Source: Lachnospiraceae bacterium UBA7054
Lineage (GTDB): Bacteria; Bacillota; Clostridia; Lachnospirales; Lachnospiraceae
Direction of reading: 5' to 3'
NCBI GenBank assembly: GCA_002492725.1
Contig: DLAF01000063.1
Coordinates: 1-63,821 of the forward strand
Length of the DNA stretch: 63,821 nucleotides
Positions 8,895-17,691 of this stretch are shown here, one piece after another (within the stretch, counting starts at the first letter, position 1; the number at the start of each line of letters is the position of its first letter). The translations under genes were made by a program, and so were the position numbers. Below the pieces are notes generated by a model. That model was given only the letters and a program-made list of their open reading frames with translations, was not told the origin of the DNA and searched no databases.

Positions 8895-8923
8895 TTGACT
8901 TTATGAGATAAGTCCGTTATACT
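8895..8923 (+). promoter_or_regulatory. Promoter of the radical SAM gene
   Basis: TTGACT at 8895-8900 and TATACT at 8918-8923 are 17 bases apart, close to the sigma-A consensus, and lie about 75 bases upstream of the start at 8999. Confidence 0.75.
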
Positions 8924-8998
8924 TACTGTAAAAGTCTTAACCTGAAATTCGGACAGCGCTGTCAGATGTAAGACTGGAAAAGGTAAGGTATTGCGTTT

Positions 8999-10870
8999 AT
9001 GAAAAAACCTGCTCTGCGGGATGAAATCTTAATGCGGGTGGAAAAACCCGCCCGCTATATCGGAAACGAGGTAAACGCCATTGTAAAGGACAAGGAAAAG
9101 ATTGCCCTGCGTTTTGCCATGTGTTTTCCCGACGTCTACGAGATTGGCATGTCTCACCTCGGTATTCAGATTTTATATAGTATGTTAAACGAATGGGAGG
9201 ACGTGTGGTGCGAGCGCGTCTATTCACCGTGGCCGGATCTGGATCAGATCATGCGAAAAGAGTCCATTCCCCTGTTTGGCTTAGAATCCCAGGAACCGGT
9301 AAAGGATATGGATTTTCTCGGTATCACCATCCAGTATGAAATGTGTTATACCAATATTCTGCAGATACTCGATCTTTCACAGATTCCGCTGCTTGCAAAG
9401 GATCGCGGGGAAGATATGCCCATCGTGATCGGCGGTGGTCCCTGCGTCTACAATCCGGAACCAATTGCGGATTTCTTTGACCTGTTCTATATCGGTGAGG
9501 GGGAGACGCAGTACCGCCCGCTATTTGACTGGTATCTGGAAAACAGAAAAAACGGCGGCACGAGAGAGGATTTTTTGCACGGCGCGGCGAAAATTCCGGG
9601 AATTTATGTGCCGCAGTTTTATGAAGAAATCTACAACGAAGACGGCACGATAGCCGGACGGCGAAAGAAATACGAAGATATTCCCGATCAGATCCTCAAA
9701 GAGATCGTGGCGGATGTGACAGAGGCTTATTATCCGCTAAAACCGGTGGTTCCCTTTATCAAGGTGACGCAGGATCGGGTAGTGCTGGAGATTCAACGCG
9801 GCTGCATCCGCGGCTGCCGCTTCTGTCAGGCAGGCCAGATCTACCGCCCCGTGCGGGAGCGGGACGCGGACAAGCTGAAGGAATATGCGGTAAAAATGTT
9901 AAAGAATACGGGACACGAGGAGATTTCCTTAAGTTCCCTAAGTTCCAGCGACTATTCCAAGTTGGACGAGCTTCTCACTTTTTTGATTGAGGAGTGCGGG
10001 CGCAAACACGTCAACATTTCGCTGCCATCTCTGCGAATCGACGCTTTTTCACTGGATGTGATGAGTAAGGTACAGGATGTAAAAAAGAGCAGCCTGACAT
10101 TTGCACCAGAGGCGGGCAGTCAGAGACTGCGGGATGTCATCAACAAGGGATTGACCGAAGAAGTCATTTTAAAAGGTGCCTCGCTTGCCTTCGAGGGCGG
10201 CTGGACCAAAGTAAAACTCTATTTTATGCTGGGCCTGCCCACGGAGACGGAGGAAGATATTCTCGGCATCGGTGACCTCTCTAATAAAATCGCCGCCGCC
10301 TTTTTTGAGACAGTGCCGAAAGACAAGCGGGTAAACGGTAAGGTGCAGATCACGACCAGCACTTCCTTCTTTATTCCAAAGCCTTTTACGCCCTTTCAGT
10401 GGGCGCCTATGTGCACCAAAGAAGAATTTCTGAACAAGGCCCGTCTGACCAAACAGGGTATTATGAGTCAGTTAAACCAAAAGAGCATCAAATATAACTG
10501 GCATGAGGCGGATGTGAGTGTCTTAGAGGGCGTGCTTGCCAGAGGCGACCGCAGGGTGGCCCGGGCGATTCTGAAAGCCTATGAAAAGGGCTGTATGTTC
10601 GATTCCTGGAGTGAATTTTTCCGCAATGATCTGTGGCTTGACAGTTTTGCGGAATGCGGGCTGGATATTGACTTTTATACCACCAGAGAACGGGCGGACG
10701 ATGAGATTTTCCCTTGGGATTTTATCGACTGCGGCGTGACAAAGCAATTCTTACTGCGGGAGTGGAAGAAGGCGCAGAATCAAACCGTTAGTCCCAACTG
10801 TAAGACACAGTGTCAGGGCTGCGGTGCGAACCGATTCGGGGTTGGAATCTGCTTTTCAAACAGAACATAA
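8999..10870 (+). CDS. TIGR03960-type B12-binding-like radical SAM protein
   Basis: The 623-residue protein has a B12-binding-like N-terminal domain (about 1-230), then the radical SAM cluster motif CIRGCRFC at about residues 268-275 that binds the 4Fe-4S cluster and S-adenosylmethionine. A cysteine-rich end with the motif CKTQCQGC probably holds a further metal or cluster. The family is widespread in Firmicutes and Actinobacteria, often fused to or directly followed by a TIGR03936 (DUF2344) partner and then RNase G; the reaction is not established. Here the partner lies almost 6 kb downstream at 16772, with an unrelated block between. The TAA is followed by a new promoter. Confidence 0.92.
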   Translation: MKKPALRDEILMRVEKPARYIGNEVNAIVKDKEKIALRFAMCFPDVYEIGMSHLGIQILYSMLNEWEDVWCERVYSPWPDLDQIMRKESIPLFGLESQEPVKDMDFLGITIQYEMCYTNILQILDLSQIPLLAKDRGEDMPIVIGGGPCVYNPEPIADFFDLFYIGEGETQYRPLFDWYLENRKNGGTREDFLHGAAKIPGIYVPQFYEEIYNEDGTIAGRRKKYEDIPDQILKEIVADVTEAYYPLKPVVPFIKVTQDRVVLEIQRGCIRGCRFCQAGQIYRPVRERDADKLKEYAVKMLKNTGHEEISLSSLSSSDYSKLDELLTFLIEECGRKHVNISLPSLRIDAFSLDVMSKVQDVKKSSLTFAPEAGSQRLRDVINKGLTEEVILKGASLAFEGGWTKVKLYFMLGLPTETEEDILGIGDLSNKIAAAFFETVPKDKRVNGKVQITTSTSFFIPKPFTPFQWAPMCTKEEFLNKARLTKQGIMSQLNQKSIKYNWHEADVSVLEGVLARGDRRVARAILKAYEKGCMFDSWSEFFRNDLWLDSFAECGLDIDFYTTRERADDEIFPWDFIDCGVTKQFLLREWKKAQNQTVSPNCKTQCQGCGANRFGVGICFSNRT

Positions 10871-10886
10871 AATTTCAAAATGTACA

Positions 10887-10915
10887 TTGACGAAAGAATA
10901 CATTTGTATTATAAT
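10887..10915 (+). promoter_or_regulatory. Strong promoter at the head of the accessory block
   Basis: TTGACG at 10887-10892 and a perfect TATAAT at 10910-10915 have a 17-base spacer. The start point would be near 10922, only about 20 bases before the TTG start of the regulator, so the leader is very short. Confidence 0.88.
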
Positions 10916-10940
10916 TGTATTCGCGGATGGAGGTATTTCA

Positions 10941-11129
10941 TTGGCTGAAAAAAAACTTATTATTCATTCGCAGAAATATACAGGCGAATCAAAAGTGATA
11001 TCCATGAGACTTCCCATGGATATGCTGACGGAGATTGATCGTGTCGCTAAGGAAACAGGAAGGACACGTAATGAGATCATGCAGCTGAGTCTGGAATTTG
11101 CATTGGAAAACATGACCATCAAATCATAA
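10941..11129 (+). CDS. Ribbon-helix-helix (CopG/Arc-like) protein
   Basis: This 62-residue protein has the RHH pattern: a beta strand with SKVISMRLPMDML followed by helix EIDRVAKETG and the turn-helix RTRNEIMQLSLEFALENM. Such proteins dimerise through the strand and bind DNA operators, or serve as antitoxins. The frame is open further upstream, but GGAGG at 10929-10933 sits eight bases before the TTG at 10941, and the promoter start point near 10922 excludes a longer form. It is the first gene of the accessory block and may regulate it; it could equally be a stand-alone housekeeping regulator, since similar short RHH genes occur alone in related genomes. Confidence 0.85.
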   Translation: MAEKKLIIHSQKYTGESKVISMRLPMDMLTEIDRVAKETGRTRNEIMQLSLEFALENMTIKS

Positions 11130-11172
11130 AATAGGCGTGATTTCCTGCATCGCAATGGAATTGGAGTCAAGT

Positions 11173-12390
11173 ATGAAACAGAAACAGACCCAAAAAGGAC
11201 TGGTCAGTATCATCAAATATGATGATGATAACGAAACCCTTGTATGGAAGCATCCGATTGAAGATTTTAAGCTCGGAACACAGTTGATTGTTCACGAAAG
11301 CCAGGAAGCCGTTTTTTTTAAGGACGGACGCGCGCTTGATGTATTCGGAGCGGGACGTCATACTCTTGAAACGCAAAAACTGCCGCTTCTGGATCAGTTT
11401 TTCCGCCTTCCCTCAGATACGGACAAAACCTTTCATTCTGAAGTCTATTTTATCAATCTGGCAACGCAGATGGGAATCAAGTGGGGAACGGATTCCAGAA
11501 TCCGCCTGCTGGATCCCCATTCCGGCCTTCCGCTTGAGATCGGCGCATGTGGAGAATTTAATATCCGTGTCTGCAATGCGAGAAAACTCCTGCTGAAGGT
11601 GGTGGGTACTTCCTCCGGTTTCGGACAAAACAGCCTCTTTGGCGAAGATGGCGAAAAGGGATACTTCCGCTCCATCGTGATTACGCAGGTCAAAACCAGC
11701 CTTGCCGATACGATTAAAAAAGAAAATATTCATATTTTGGAGATTGATTCCGAACTTCTTCGTCTCTCCGACCTTTTGCAGCAGAAGATCAACAGTGTGC
11801 TGGAGGTATACGGGCTGGAGATTACCGATTTCTTTATTAACCGCATCCTCACACCGGAGGATGACCCGAATTACCGCCGCCTGAAAGACCAATACGCCCA
11901 GCAATATCTTCTTGTCAGGCAGGAGGAAATCCGACGCAGAGAGGCAGAAGCGGCTGCAGAACGCAAAGCCGTGGAAGCGCAGACGGAGGCCAGGCTGAAG
12001 ATCATCGAGGCGCAGGGTAATGCGGAAGCCCTGAAACTGCAGGCTGCGGCGGAAGCTGCTGAAATGCAGATGAAGGGTTATACATACCAGCAGGAAACCG
12101 CCCGTCTGGTCGGCATGGAGGCCATGAAAAACGGACTCGGCAGCGGAGAGGGCAGTGCCTCTTTGCTTGGCGGCGTTGCCGGACTCGGCGTAGGCTTAGG
12201 CGCGATGAGCGGCGTCATGAATATGACAAAAGACGCCCTTTCGCCCATGATGGAACAGAGCGCACAGATGGGACAGTCAATGAAGGGCGTCCTGCATACG
12301 TCCTGGGACTGCATCTGCGGACAGCTTGGAAACACTGGTAACTTCTGTAGTAACTGCGGTAAAAAGAGAGAGGATCAGCAGAATGAGTAA
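11173..12390 (+). CDS. SPFH-domain protein with C-terminal zinc ribbon
   Basis: SPFH (stomatin/prohibitin/flotillin) proteins oligomerise at membranes and scaffold other proteins. Residues about 1-230 carry the SPFH-like fold with the family segment GTQLIVHESQEAVFFKDGRALD; then a long alanine/glutamate-rich helix (RREAEAAAERKAVEAQ) predicts a coiled coil, followed by a glycine-rich linker. The end CICGQLGNTGNFCSNCGKKRE is a CxC...CxxC zinc ribbon. No membrane helix is visible. GGAG at 11163-11166 sets the ATG at 11173; an ATG at 11155 is the alternative. The stop overlaps the next start by eight bases, indicating translational coupling with the membrane protein downstream. Confidence 0.9.
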   Translation: MKQKQTQKGLVSIIKYDDDNETLVWKHPIEDFKLGTQLIVHESQEAVFFKDGRALDVFGAGRHTLETQKLPLLDQFFRLPSDTDKTFHSEVYFINLATQMGIKWGTDSRIRLLDPHSGLPLEIGACGEFNIRVCNARKLLLKVVGTSSGFGQNSLFGEDGEKGYFRSIVITQVKTSLADTIKKENIHILEIDSELLRLSDLLQQKINSVLEVYGLEITDFFINRILTPEDDPNYRRLKDQYAQQYLLVRQEEIRRREAEAAAERKAVEAQTEARLKIIEAQGNAEALKLQAAAEAAEMQMKGYTYQQETARLVGMEAMKNGLGSGEGSASLLGGVAGLGVGLGAMSGVMNMTKDALSPMMEQSAQMGQSMKGVLHTSWDCICGQLGNTGNFCSNCGKKREDQQNE

Positions 12391-13066
12391 GCGGGTAATC
12401 AAAGGATATGTTCTGATAGTTCTTGTATGGCTTCTCTACATCACGCTTACGGTTTCTCTTCCCAAAACCATCATCTTTTGGATTGTCGCCGGGTTTTCCG
12501 TACCGCTGCTTTTGGCGCAGATTTTTACACTGCATACAATAGACCGTACGGACGCCCTGATGAAAGACCGGACACTTGATTATCCGAAACTTCGGATCAG
12601 TGTGTACTATTCCGGTGTACAGTTTGCCGCCGGCCTGCTTCTGATGATCTTTGCCGCATGGATTCCCGTATGGGCAGCCGCTGCGATAGAAACAGTAATC
12701 TTTTTGCTCGCTGTCGTTTCCTTTTATGCCGTAGAAACGGCCTGTGCGGAAGTAATCCGCCAAAAAGAGCAGATGCAGGACATTATGACAAATATGCAGG
12801 ATTTCCAGGAAAAGATAAACCGCCTGATTCTACACTGTAATCAGGAACCGATTCAAAACAGGCTGCGTAAATTGGCGGATGAAATACACTACTGCAACCC
12901 GGTATCAACAGATGGCTCACTGGAAATCGAGAATGAAACGGCATCTCTGCTCACAGAAATGGAGGACTGTGCCCTTGCGGGTGATGCGGATACCTTCTTT
13001 GTTCTCTGTGACCGAGTCACAGATCTTTTGCGGGAAAGAGACCGAATCTGTAAAGACAAAAGATGA
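12383..13066 (+). CDS. Four-helix membrane protein with cytoplasmic coiled tail
   Basis: The 227-residue protein is not one I can name. It has two helix pairs, at about residues 8-27 with 31-50, and 77-93 with 95-115, then a soluble helical domain of about 110 residues rich in glutamate and glutamine (EVIRQKEQMQDIMTNMQ). By its charge distribution the tail should be cytoplasmic. The start ATG lies inside the end of the SPFH gene (ATGAGTAA), so expression is coupled. The TIR-LRR gene begins 13 bases after its stop. The tight linkage suggests that it belongs to the same membrane complex, but this is inferred from context only. Confidence 0.82.
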   Translation: MSKRVIKGYVLIVLVWLLYITLTVSLPKTIIFWIVAGFSVPLLLAQIFTLHTIDRTDALMKDRTLDYPKLRISVYYSGVQFAAGLLLMIFAAWIPVWAAAAIETVIFLLAVVSFYAVETACAEVIRQKEQMQDIMTNMQDFQEKINRLILHCNQEPIQNRLRKLADEIHYCNPVSTDGSLEIENETASLLTEMEDCALAGDADTFFVLCDRVTDLLRERDRICKDKR

Positions 13067-13078
13067 GGAGGGGCAAAA

Positions 13079-15895
13079 ATGTCTGTTCTGACGTGTAAAA
13101 TGTGCGGCGGCGATCTGGAGTTATCGGAGGGCATGACCACTGCCAGATGTCCCTATTGCGGAACCAGTCAGACAATTCCGCGTCTTGACAGTGAACAGAG
13201 GATTCGGCTTTATGAACGTGCCAATCATTTTCGCCGCCGTAACGATTATGATATGGCCATGGCATTGTATGAACAGCTTCTGCATGAGGATCAGACAGAC
13301 AGCGAAGCCTATTGGTCCCTCGTTTTGTGCCGCTATGGAATCAAATATGTGGAAGATCCGGCGTCGCACAGGCGGATTCCTACCGTCAATCGGACACAGT
13401 ATACATCCATTCTGGCGGATGAGGATTACAAAGAGGCCCTCCGCTATGCGGATGCCATGCAGGCAAAGCTTTACGAACAGGAAGCGGCACAGATCGACGC
13501 CATCCAAAAAGGGATTCTGCAGGTATCGCAGAATGAGTCGCCCTATGATATTTTCCTTTGTTACAAAGAAACCGACGAGAACGGTCAGCGCACCAGAGAC
13601 AGCGTGCTTGCCGATGAAGTATATTACCATCTGACGAAAGAAGGCTACCGGGTATTTTTTTCAAGGATTACCCTGCAGGACAAGCTGGGGGAATCGTATG
13701 AACCCTACATATTTGCGGGTCTTCATTCTGCCAAAATTATGATCGTCATCGGAACGGATCCCCAAAACCTTCAGTCTGCATGGGTGAAAAACGAGTGGAG
13801 TCGGTATTTGGCGTTAATCCAAAAAGGAGAAGCAAAAGTCCTGATTCCAGCCTATCGGGATATGGATCCCTATGACCTTCCGAAAGAATTTTCTCATTTA
13901 CAGGCGCTCAATATGGCGCAGCTTGGATTTATGCAGGATCTGCTGCACGGCGTTGGAAAAATCATCGGAAGCGCCGCAAATACAACCATTCCTGCTGGAA
14001 ACGTTCCCGCGTCAAACAGGGCGGCGCCTCCGCCGCCTCTGGCAGAGGCCGAAAGAATTGCCTATCAGCCGGCGGATCCGGTCAGGGAACGCAAAACAGG
14101 ATGGGAACCTTACGGGTGGAAGCGGGGCGTCGTCTGCGGAATTGCGCTTGTCGTTTTTATCACATTATTCAACGCTAAAGGACTTTATAAGCGTATCAAA
14201 ATGAATCAGGAAGAAAAAGCGGCGCAAACGTCACAGGCGGAAACGACCAAATCAACGTCCCCTTCCGCCGAATTGATTGCCGATTCGGATGATTCGGATA
14301 AAATGCAGGCAGGAGAGGAACCTGTATTCGAGGGCATTCTGGCTGAATTTCTCTCCCGTGTGTATAAGGTTCCGGCAAAGGAAGTCACCAAGAGCCAGCT
14401 TGCTAAAATACAGCAGCTTACGATCGATCGCGAATATGATCTCTGGCATATCGGCTACAGCTATGAAGCACCAGGACCGCCTGTTTTTCCTGTTACGGAG
14501 GATGGAGAGTTGTTTACGTTCGGGTCTGAAGGTCTGACATGGGTTGATTTTTCCTCGGACAGTGCGCTCACCCTGGACGGACTTTCGATGTTCACCGGAT
14601 TACAGAAACTGGATGTGTGCAGTGTTCTTACCGCCGAAGACATAACGGGGCTGCCGCTTGTAAGCGTCAATGCCTACTTTGACAATCCTGCACAGGCTGC
14701 GTCCGTGCTCGAACATCCCGAGGCCATTAAAGAGCTGGGCTTTCATGCCGGTGCGGAAAATCTGGAGGGAATTCATCAATTTGAGAAGCTGGAAACCCTG
14801 TATCTGGATTCTTCGGAACTCAAAGATATAGACACTTTAGTCAATTTACAGCACTTGAAACATCTGACTATTTGCGCTGATGAAACACTGACGGATTTTG
14901 CCGTGATCGGAAAACTCTCCGAACTGGAAACGCTGAGATTGGATACCGGCGGCCTGAAAACCATTGACTTTATTAGTCAATTATCACATCTAAGGCAGCT
15001 GGAAATAACGAACTGCCCAATCCGGGCCTTGTATGGATTGGAAAACTGCATAGCGCTGGAAACACTCTCCGTTACGAACTGCATGGAATTAAAACACTTA
15101 AGTACGCTAGAAGCGCTGACCGGTTTGCGGGAACTTGCCTTGGCTGTGCCCTACAACTGTCCGGCGCCGAATTTGAGCAGGCTGACCTCGTTGCAGAAGC
15201 TGTATCTGCTTTATGCTGATGACTGTTCCTTTATCGAAAATCTGACAGAGCTCACGGAACTCCGCCTGGAAGGCTGCACGCTGCCGGAGACATTTGACGC
15301 ATCAAAACTTACCTCTTTGAAAACGCTGTCCTTTACCTGCCAGAGCTACTTCATGGAACTTTCCGCGATAGAAAAGCTACAGTCGCTTGAACGGCTTGAA
15401 CTGCAGGGAACTGAAACCTATGAAGATCTGTCGAAAATTTTTAATATGCCGAATCTGCGGGAATTAAACTTAAGCGACATCCAGTGCGAGATTGATTTTG
15501 ATGCGGTGTCACAAAATCCTACGCTGGAGATTCTTTGCATGAATCACGTTACGTTGTATAAAAATGTAGAGATAAACGGTAGCGATGGTTTTTATACAAT
15601 AGACTATGACGATGTCGCGTTGGAAGACCATCTGGATTTTTTCAGCCGGTTTCCATCACTGAAAGAACTATTTCTGCGTGAAAACGGATTGACAGATCTT
15701 TCCTTTGCGGAACAGATACCCACATTGGAAGTTCTGGATATTTCCAACAATTACATTACCAGACTTTCTCCCCTGACCGGACTTCCCTCTCTGAGAAAAG
15801 TGATCTGTGGGGATAATCCGCTGGAAAGCACGGAAGGACTCGGGGATAACGTGATAATCATTAATCAGTCACAAACAGACGAAACCAGTTACTAA
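13079..15895 (+). CDS. Zinc ribbon-TIR-transmembrane-leucine-rich repeat protein
   Basis: Domains in order in this 938-residue protein: a zinc ribbon (C6, C9, C24, C27); a helical, TPR-like stretch (about 40-145); a TIR domain (about 155-290) opening YDIFLCYKETD; a hydrophobic segment of about 16 residues at 349-364; a low-complexity linker; and an SDS22/internalin-like leucine-rich repeat array from about 480 to 930 with units such as LETLYLDSSELKDI and LEVLDISNNYITRL. In the TIR domain E239 within SAWVKNEW aligns by pattern with the catalytic glutamate of SARM1-like NADases (WVHKE). If the TIR side is cytoplasmic, the repeats lie outside the cell. The zinc ribbon-TIR core is a recurrent gut Firmicutes family; the LRR ectodomain is the distinctive part. 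Whether it cleaves NAD+ is untested. Confidence 0.9.
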   Translation: MSVLTCKMCGGDLELSEGMTTARCPYCGTSQTIPRLDSEQRIRLYERANHFRRRNDYDMAMALYEQLLHEDQTDSEAYWSLVLCRYGIKYVEDPASHRRIPTVNRTQYTSILADEDYKEALRYADAMQAKLYEQEAAQIDAIQKGILQVSQNESPYDIFLCYKETDENGQRTRDSVLADEVYYHLTKEGYRVFFSRITLQDKLGESYEPYIFAGLHSAKIMIVIGTDPQNLQSAWVKNEWSRYLALIQKGEAKVLIPAYRDMDPYDLPKEFSHLQALNMAQLGFMQDLLHGVGKIIGSAANTTIPAGNVPASNRAAPPPPLAEAERIAYQPADPVRERKTGWEPYGWKRGVVCGIALVVFITLFNAKGLYKRIKMNQEEKAAQTSQAETTKSTSPSAELIADSDDSDKMQAGEEPVFEGILAEFLSRVYKVPAKEVTKSQLAKIQQLTIDREYDLWHIGYSYEAPGPPVFPVTEDGELFTFGSEGLTWVDFSSDSALTLDGLSMFTGLQKLDVCSVLTAEDITGLPLVSVNAYFDNPAQAASVLEHPEAIKELGFHAGAENLEGIHQFEKLETLYLDSSELKDIDTLVNLQHLKHLTICADETLTDFAVIGKLSELETLRLDTGGLKTIDFISQLSHLRQLEITNCPIRALYGLENCIALETLSVTNCMELKHLSTLEALTGLRELALAVPYNCPAPNLSRLTSLQKLYLLYADDCSFIENLTELTELRLEGCTLPETFDASKLTSLKTLSFTCQSYFMELSAIEKLQSLERLELQGTETYEDLSKIFNMPNLRELNLSDIQCEIDFDAVSQNPTLEILCMNHVTLYKNVEINGSDGFYTIDYDDVALEDHLDFFSRFPSLKELFLRENGLTDLSFAEQIPTLEVLDISNNYITRLSPLTGLPSLRKVICGDNPLESTEGLGDNVIIINQSQTDETSY

Positions 15896-15914
15896 GATCA
15901 GAAAGGATGAGACA

Positions 15915-16682
15915 ATGAGAAAACAAATGGTATTTGAACAAATGACGGAAGAACAGAAAAGGCTGGTCGATATTTCAGACGAGGAGCTGCTGAAAAAGCG
16001 TAAAAGGACAAACGAAAGCGGCGCATTATGGCTCCTCAGTGTCTTTTGCATTATCGCAGCCGTTGTAAACCAGACCATTCTTGGCGTCATGTATGAAAGC
16101 GGCCCCACATTACAGCTTCTTGTCACGATCGGTATTCTGGTATTATGCGTGGTAAGTTGTATCTTTGCCGTTATCATTATCCGCAAACCGGCGACTTCCT
16201 GGTTGGAAGATATCAGCGCAAACGGAGAAGACGGTTTTTATACACCTGAGGATATTTACGATTATTACAAAGAAGTTCGTGAATACCGGGATAATCTGAT
16301 CTTTCTGTTTGACTCAAAAAAAATTACGGAGTCAAACAAGTATAACGCAGGCGTATTTACCAAAAACTGGATGAAAATTCACGCGAATCAGAATCATGTC
16401 AAATTGAAAGATATTGTTGCGGCATGGCATAATGAAAGCCCGGACGGCACGGAACTGGTCGGTTTCTTCCTTCTTCGGATTGACGGGCTGCTGGTGCGTA
16501 CAATCTGTACGGAAGATTTCTCAGCAAAGCTGCTTACTGAGATTGAAAAAAGGAATCCGCTCACCTTTTTGACGCCGTATTTTGTGTATGACGAAAAGCG
16601 GTATAATGTTTTTACCGACCCGCAGCAGGTGATCAGTCTTTATCAGAAAAATCTTGACAACTATCAAGCGCAGAAAAAATGA
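15915..16682 (+). CDS. Two-helix membrane protein, last gene of the TIR block
   Basis: The 255-residue protein starts with a charged cytoplasmic helix (EEQKRLVDISDEELLKKRKR), then has two transmembrane segments at about residues 36-56 and 65-90, and ends in a soluble domain of about 160 residues with mixed alpha/beta character (YTPEDIYDYYKEVREYRDNLIF). No known motif is visible. AAAGGATGAG lies just before the ATG and the gene starts 20 bases after the TIR-LRR stop, so it is co-transcribed. A strong terminator follows immediately, marking the end of the block. It may be a membrane partner of the TIR protein; that is contextual inference. Confidence 0.82.
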   Translation: MRKQMVFEQMTEEQKRLVDISDEELLKKRKRTNESGALWLLSVFCIIAAVVNQTILGVMYESGPTLQLLVTIGILVLCVVSCIFAVIIIRKPATSWLEDISANGEDGFYTPEDIYDYYKEVREYRDNLIFLFDSKKITESNKYNAGVFTKNWMKIHANQNHVKLKDIVAAWHNESPDGTELVGFFLLRIDGLLVRTICTEDFSAKLLTEIEKRNPLTFLTPYFVYDEKRYNVFTDPQQVISLYQKNLDNYQAQKK

Positions 16683-16711
16683 TTGACTTTTTCTATGCCG
16701 CATATATTATT

Positions 16712-16738
16712 AAAGGGAACATCAATGTTCCCTTTTTT
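16712..16738 (+). terminator. Terminator of the accessory block
   Basis: AAAGGGAACAT at 16712-16722 pairs with ATGTTCCCTTT at 16725-16735, ending in a run of six Ts. It lies 30 bases after the last membrane protein gene. Confidence 0.92.
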
Positions 16739-16771
16739 GTAATGGAGAAATAATTTATAAAGAGGTAATCC

Positions 16772-17563
16772 ATGAAAATCAGAATCAAATTCGCCAAATA
16801 CGGCGCCATGAAATTTATCGGGCATCTGGATATAATGCGTTTTTTCCAAAAGGCCGTCAGAAGGGCCGACATCGACGTGAAATACTCGGAAGGCTTCAGT
16901 CCCCACCAGATTATGTCCTTTGCCGCACCCCTTGGCGTAGGAATTGAGAGCTGTGGAGAGTATCTGGATCTGGAGGTGCTGTCTATGGCTTCCGCAGAGG
17001 ATATGAAAGAAGCGCTGAACCGGGTCATGGTGGAGGGTGTGGAGGTGCTTTCCGCGAGCATCCTGCCGGAGCAGGCAAAAAACGCCATGGCAAGCGTTGC
17101 CGCGGCATCTTATCAGATTCATTTGAAGGAAGGGGAATTTGGCATCCCTGACCTTTCGGCAGCCGCCGCATCTTTTTTTGTGCAAGAGCAGATTCCCTAT
17201 ACCAAAGAAACGAAAAAGAGTGTCATGAAAATGGATTTAAAGCAGGGTATTTATGAGATTTGTGCAGGCGAAACGCAGGTGCTTACGGAAATTATGTCGG
17301 CTGCGGCAGCGATGAGTATCCCCGATTCGACAGGGGAGTGCATGACCGTTCCCTGTATCCGTATGACGGTGGATGCTTCCAGCGGCGGAAATATCAAGCC
17401 TACAGTGGTCTTTGAAAAATTCTGTGCCTTTGCGGGCTGTGAGATACCGCCATCTGCCATTCAGATAACGAGGCTGGAAACTTACACCAATCTTGCAAAA
17501 GAAGGAGAGGCAAGACACCTTGTGCCGCTTGCTGAATGCTCCTCGAAAACATCCGAAAATTAA
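16772..17563 (+). CDS. TIGR03936 (DUF2344) radical SAM-associated protein
   Basis: The 263-residue protein begins with the family pattern IRIKFAKYGAMKFIGHLDIMRFFQ and continues with KYSEGFSPHQIMSFAAPL. It is the usual partner of the TIGR03960 radical SAM enzyme, either fused to it or encoded next door, and is often followed by an RNase G gene. The role is unknown but is thought to be linked to RNA modification or metabolism through this conserved neighbourhood. Here the enzyme gene ends at 10870 and RNase G starts at 18659, so both customary junctions have been opened by other genes. The AGAGG site before the ATG supports the start. Confidence 0.9.
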   Translation: MKIRIKFAKYGAMKFIGHLDIMRFFQKAVRRADIDVKYSEGFSPHQIMSFAAPLGVGIESCGEYLDLEVLSMASAEDMKEALNRVMVEGVEVLSASILPEQAKNAMASVAAASYQIHLKEGEFGIPDLSAAAASFFVQEQIPYTKETKKSVMKMDLKQGIYEICAGETQVLTEIMSAAAAMSIPDSTGECMTVPCIRMTVDASSGGNIKPTVVFEKFCAFAGCEIPPSAIQITRLETYTNLAKEGEARHLVPLAECSSKTSEN

Positions 17564-17590
17564 ATTGCCGAAAAAAATATAAAATTTTTC

Positions 17591-17621
17591 TTGACCTTCC
17601 CCCTTATGGAAGCCTTATTCT
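17591..17621 (+). promoter_or_regulatory. MerR-type promoter/operator with 19-bp spacer
   Basis: TTGACC at 17591-17596 and TATTCT at 17616-17621 are separated by 19 bases instead of 17. The spacer holds the dyad CTTCC (17596-17600), CCCTTAT, GGAAG (17608-17612). An over-long spacer with a central dyad is the hallmark of promoters that MerR-family activators twist into an active shape, and a merR gene starts about 70 bases downstream. Confidence 0.88.
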
Positions 17622-17691
17622 GTCAGTAACAGAGGAAAGCGCACACAAACCGCTGGACAAAAAGAGACAAGAAAAGGAGCATTGAAACCGC

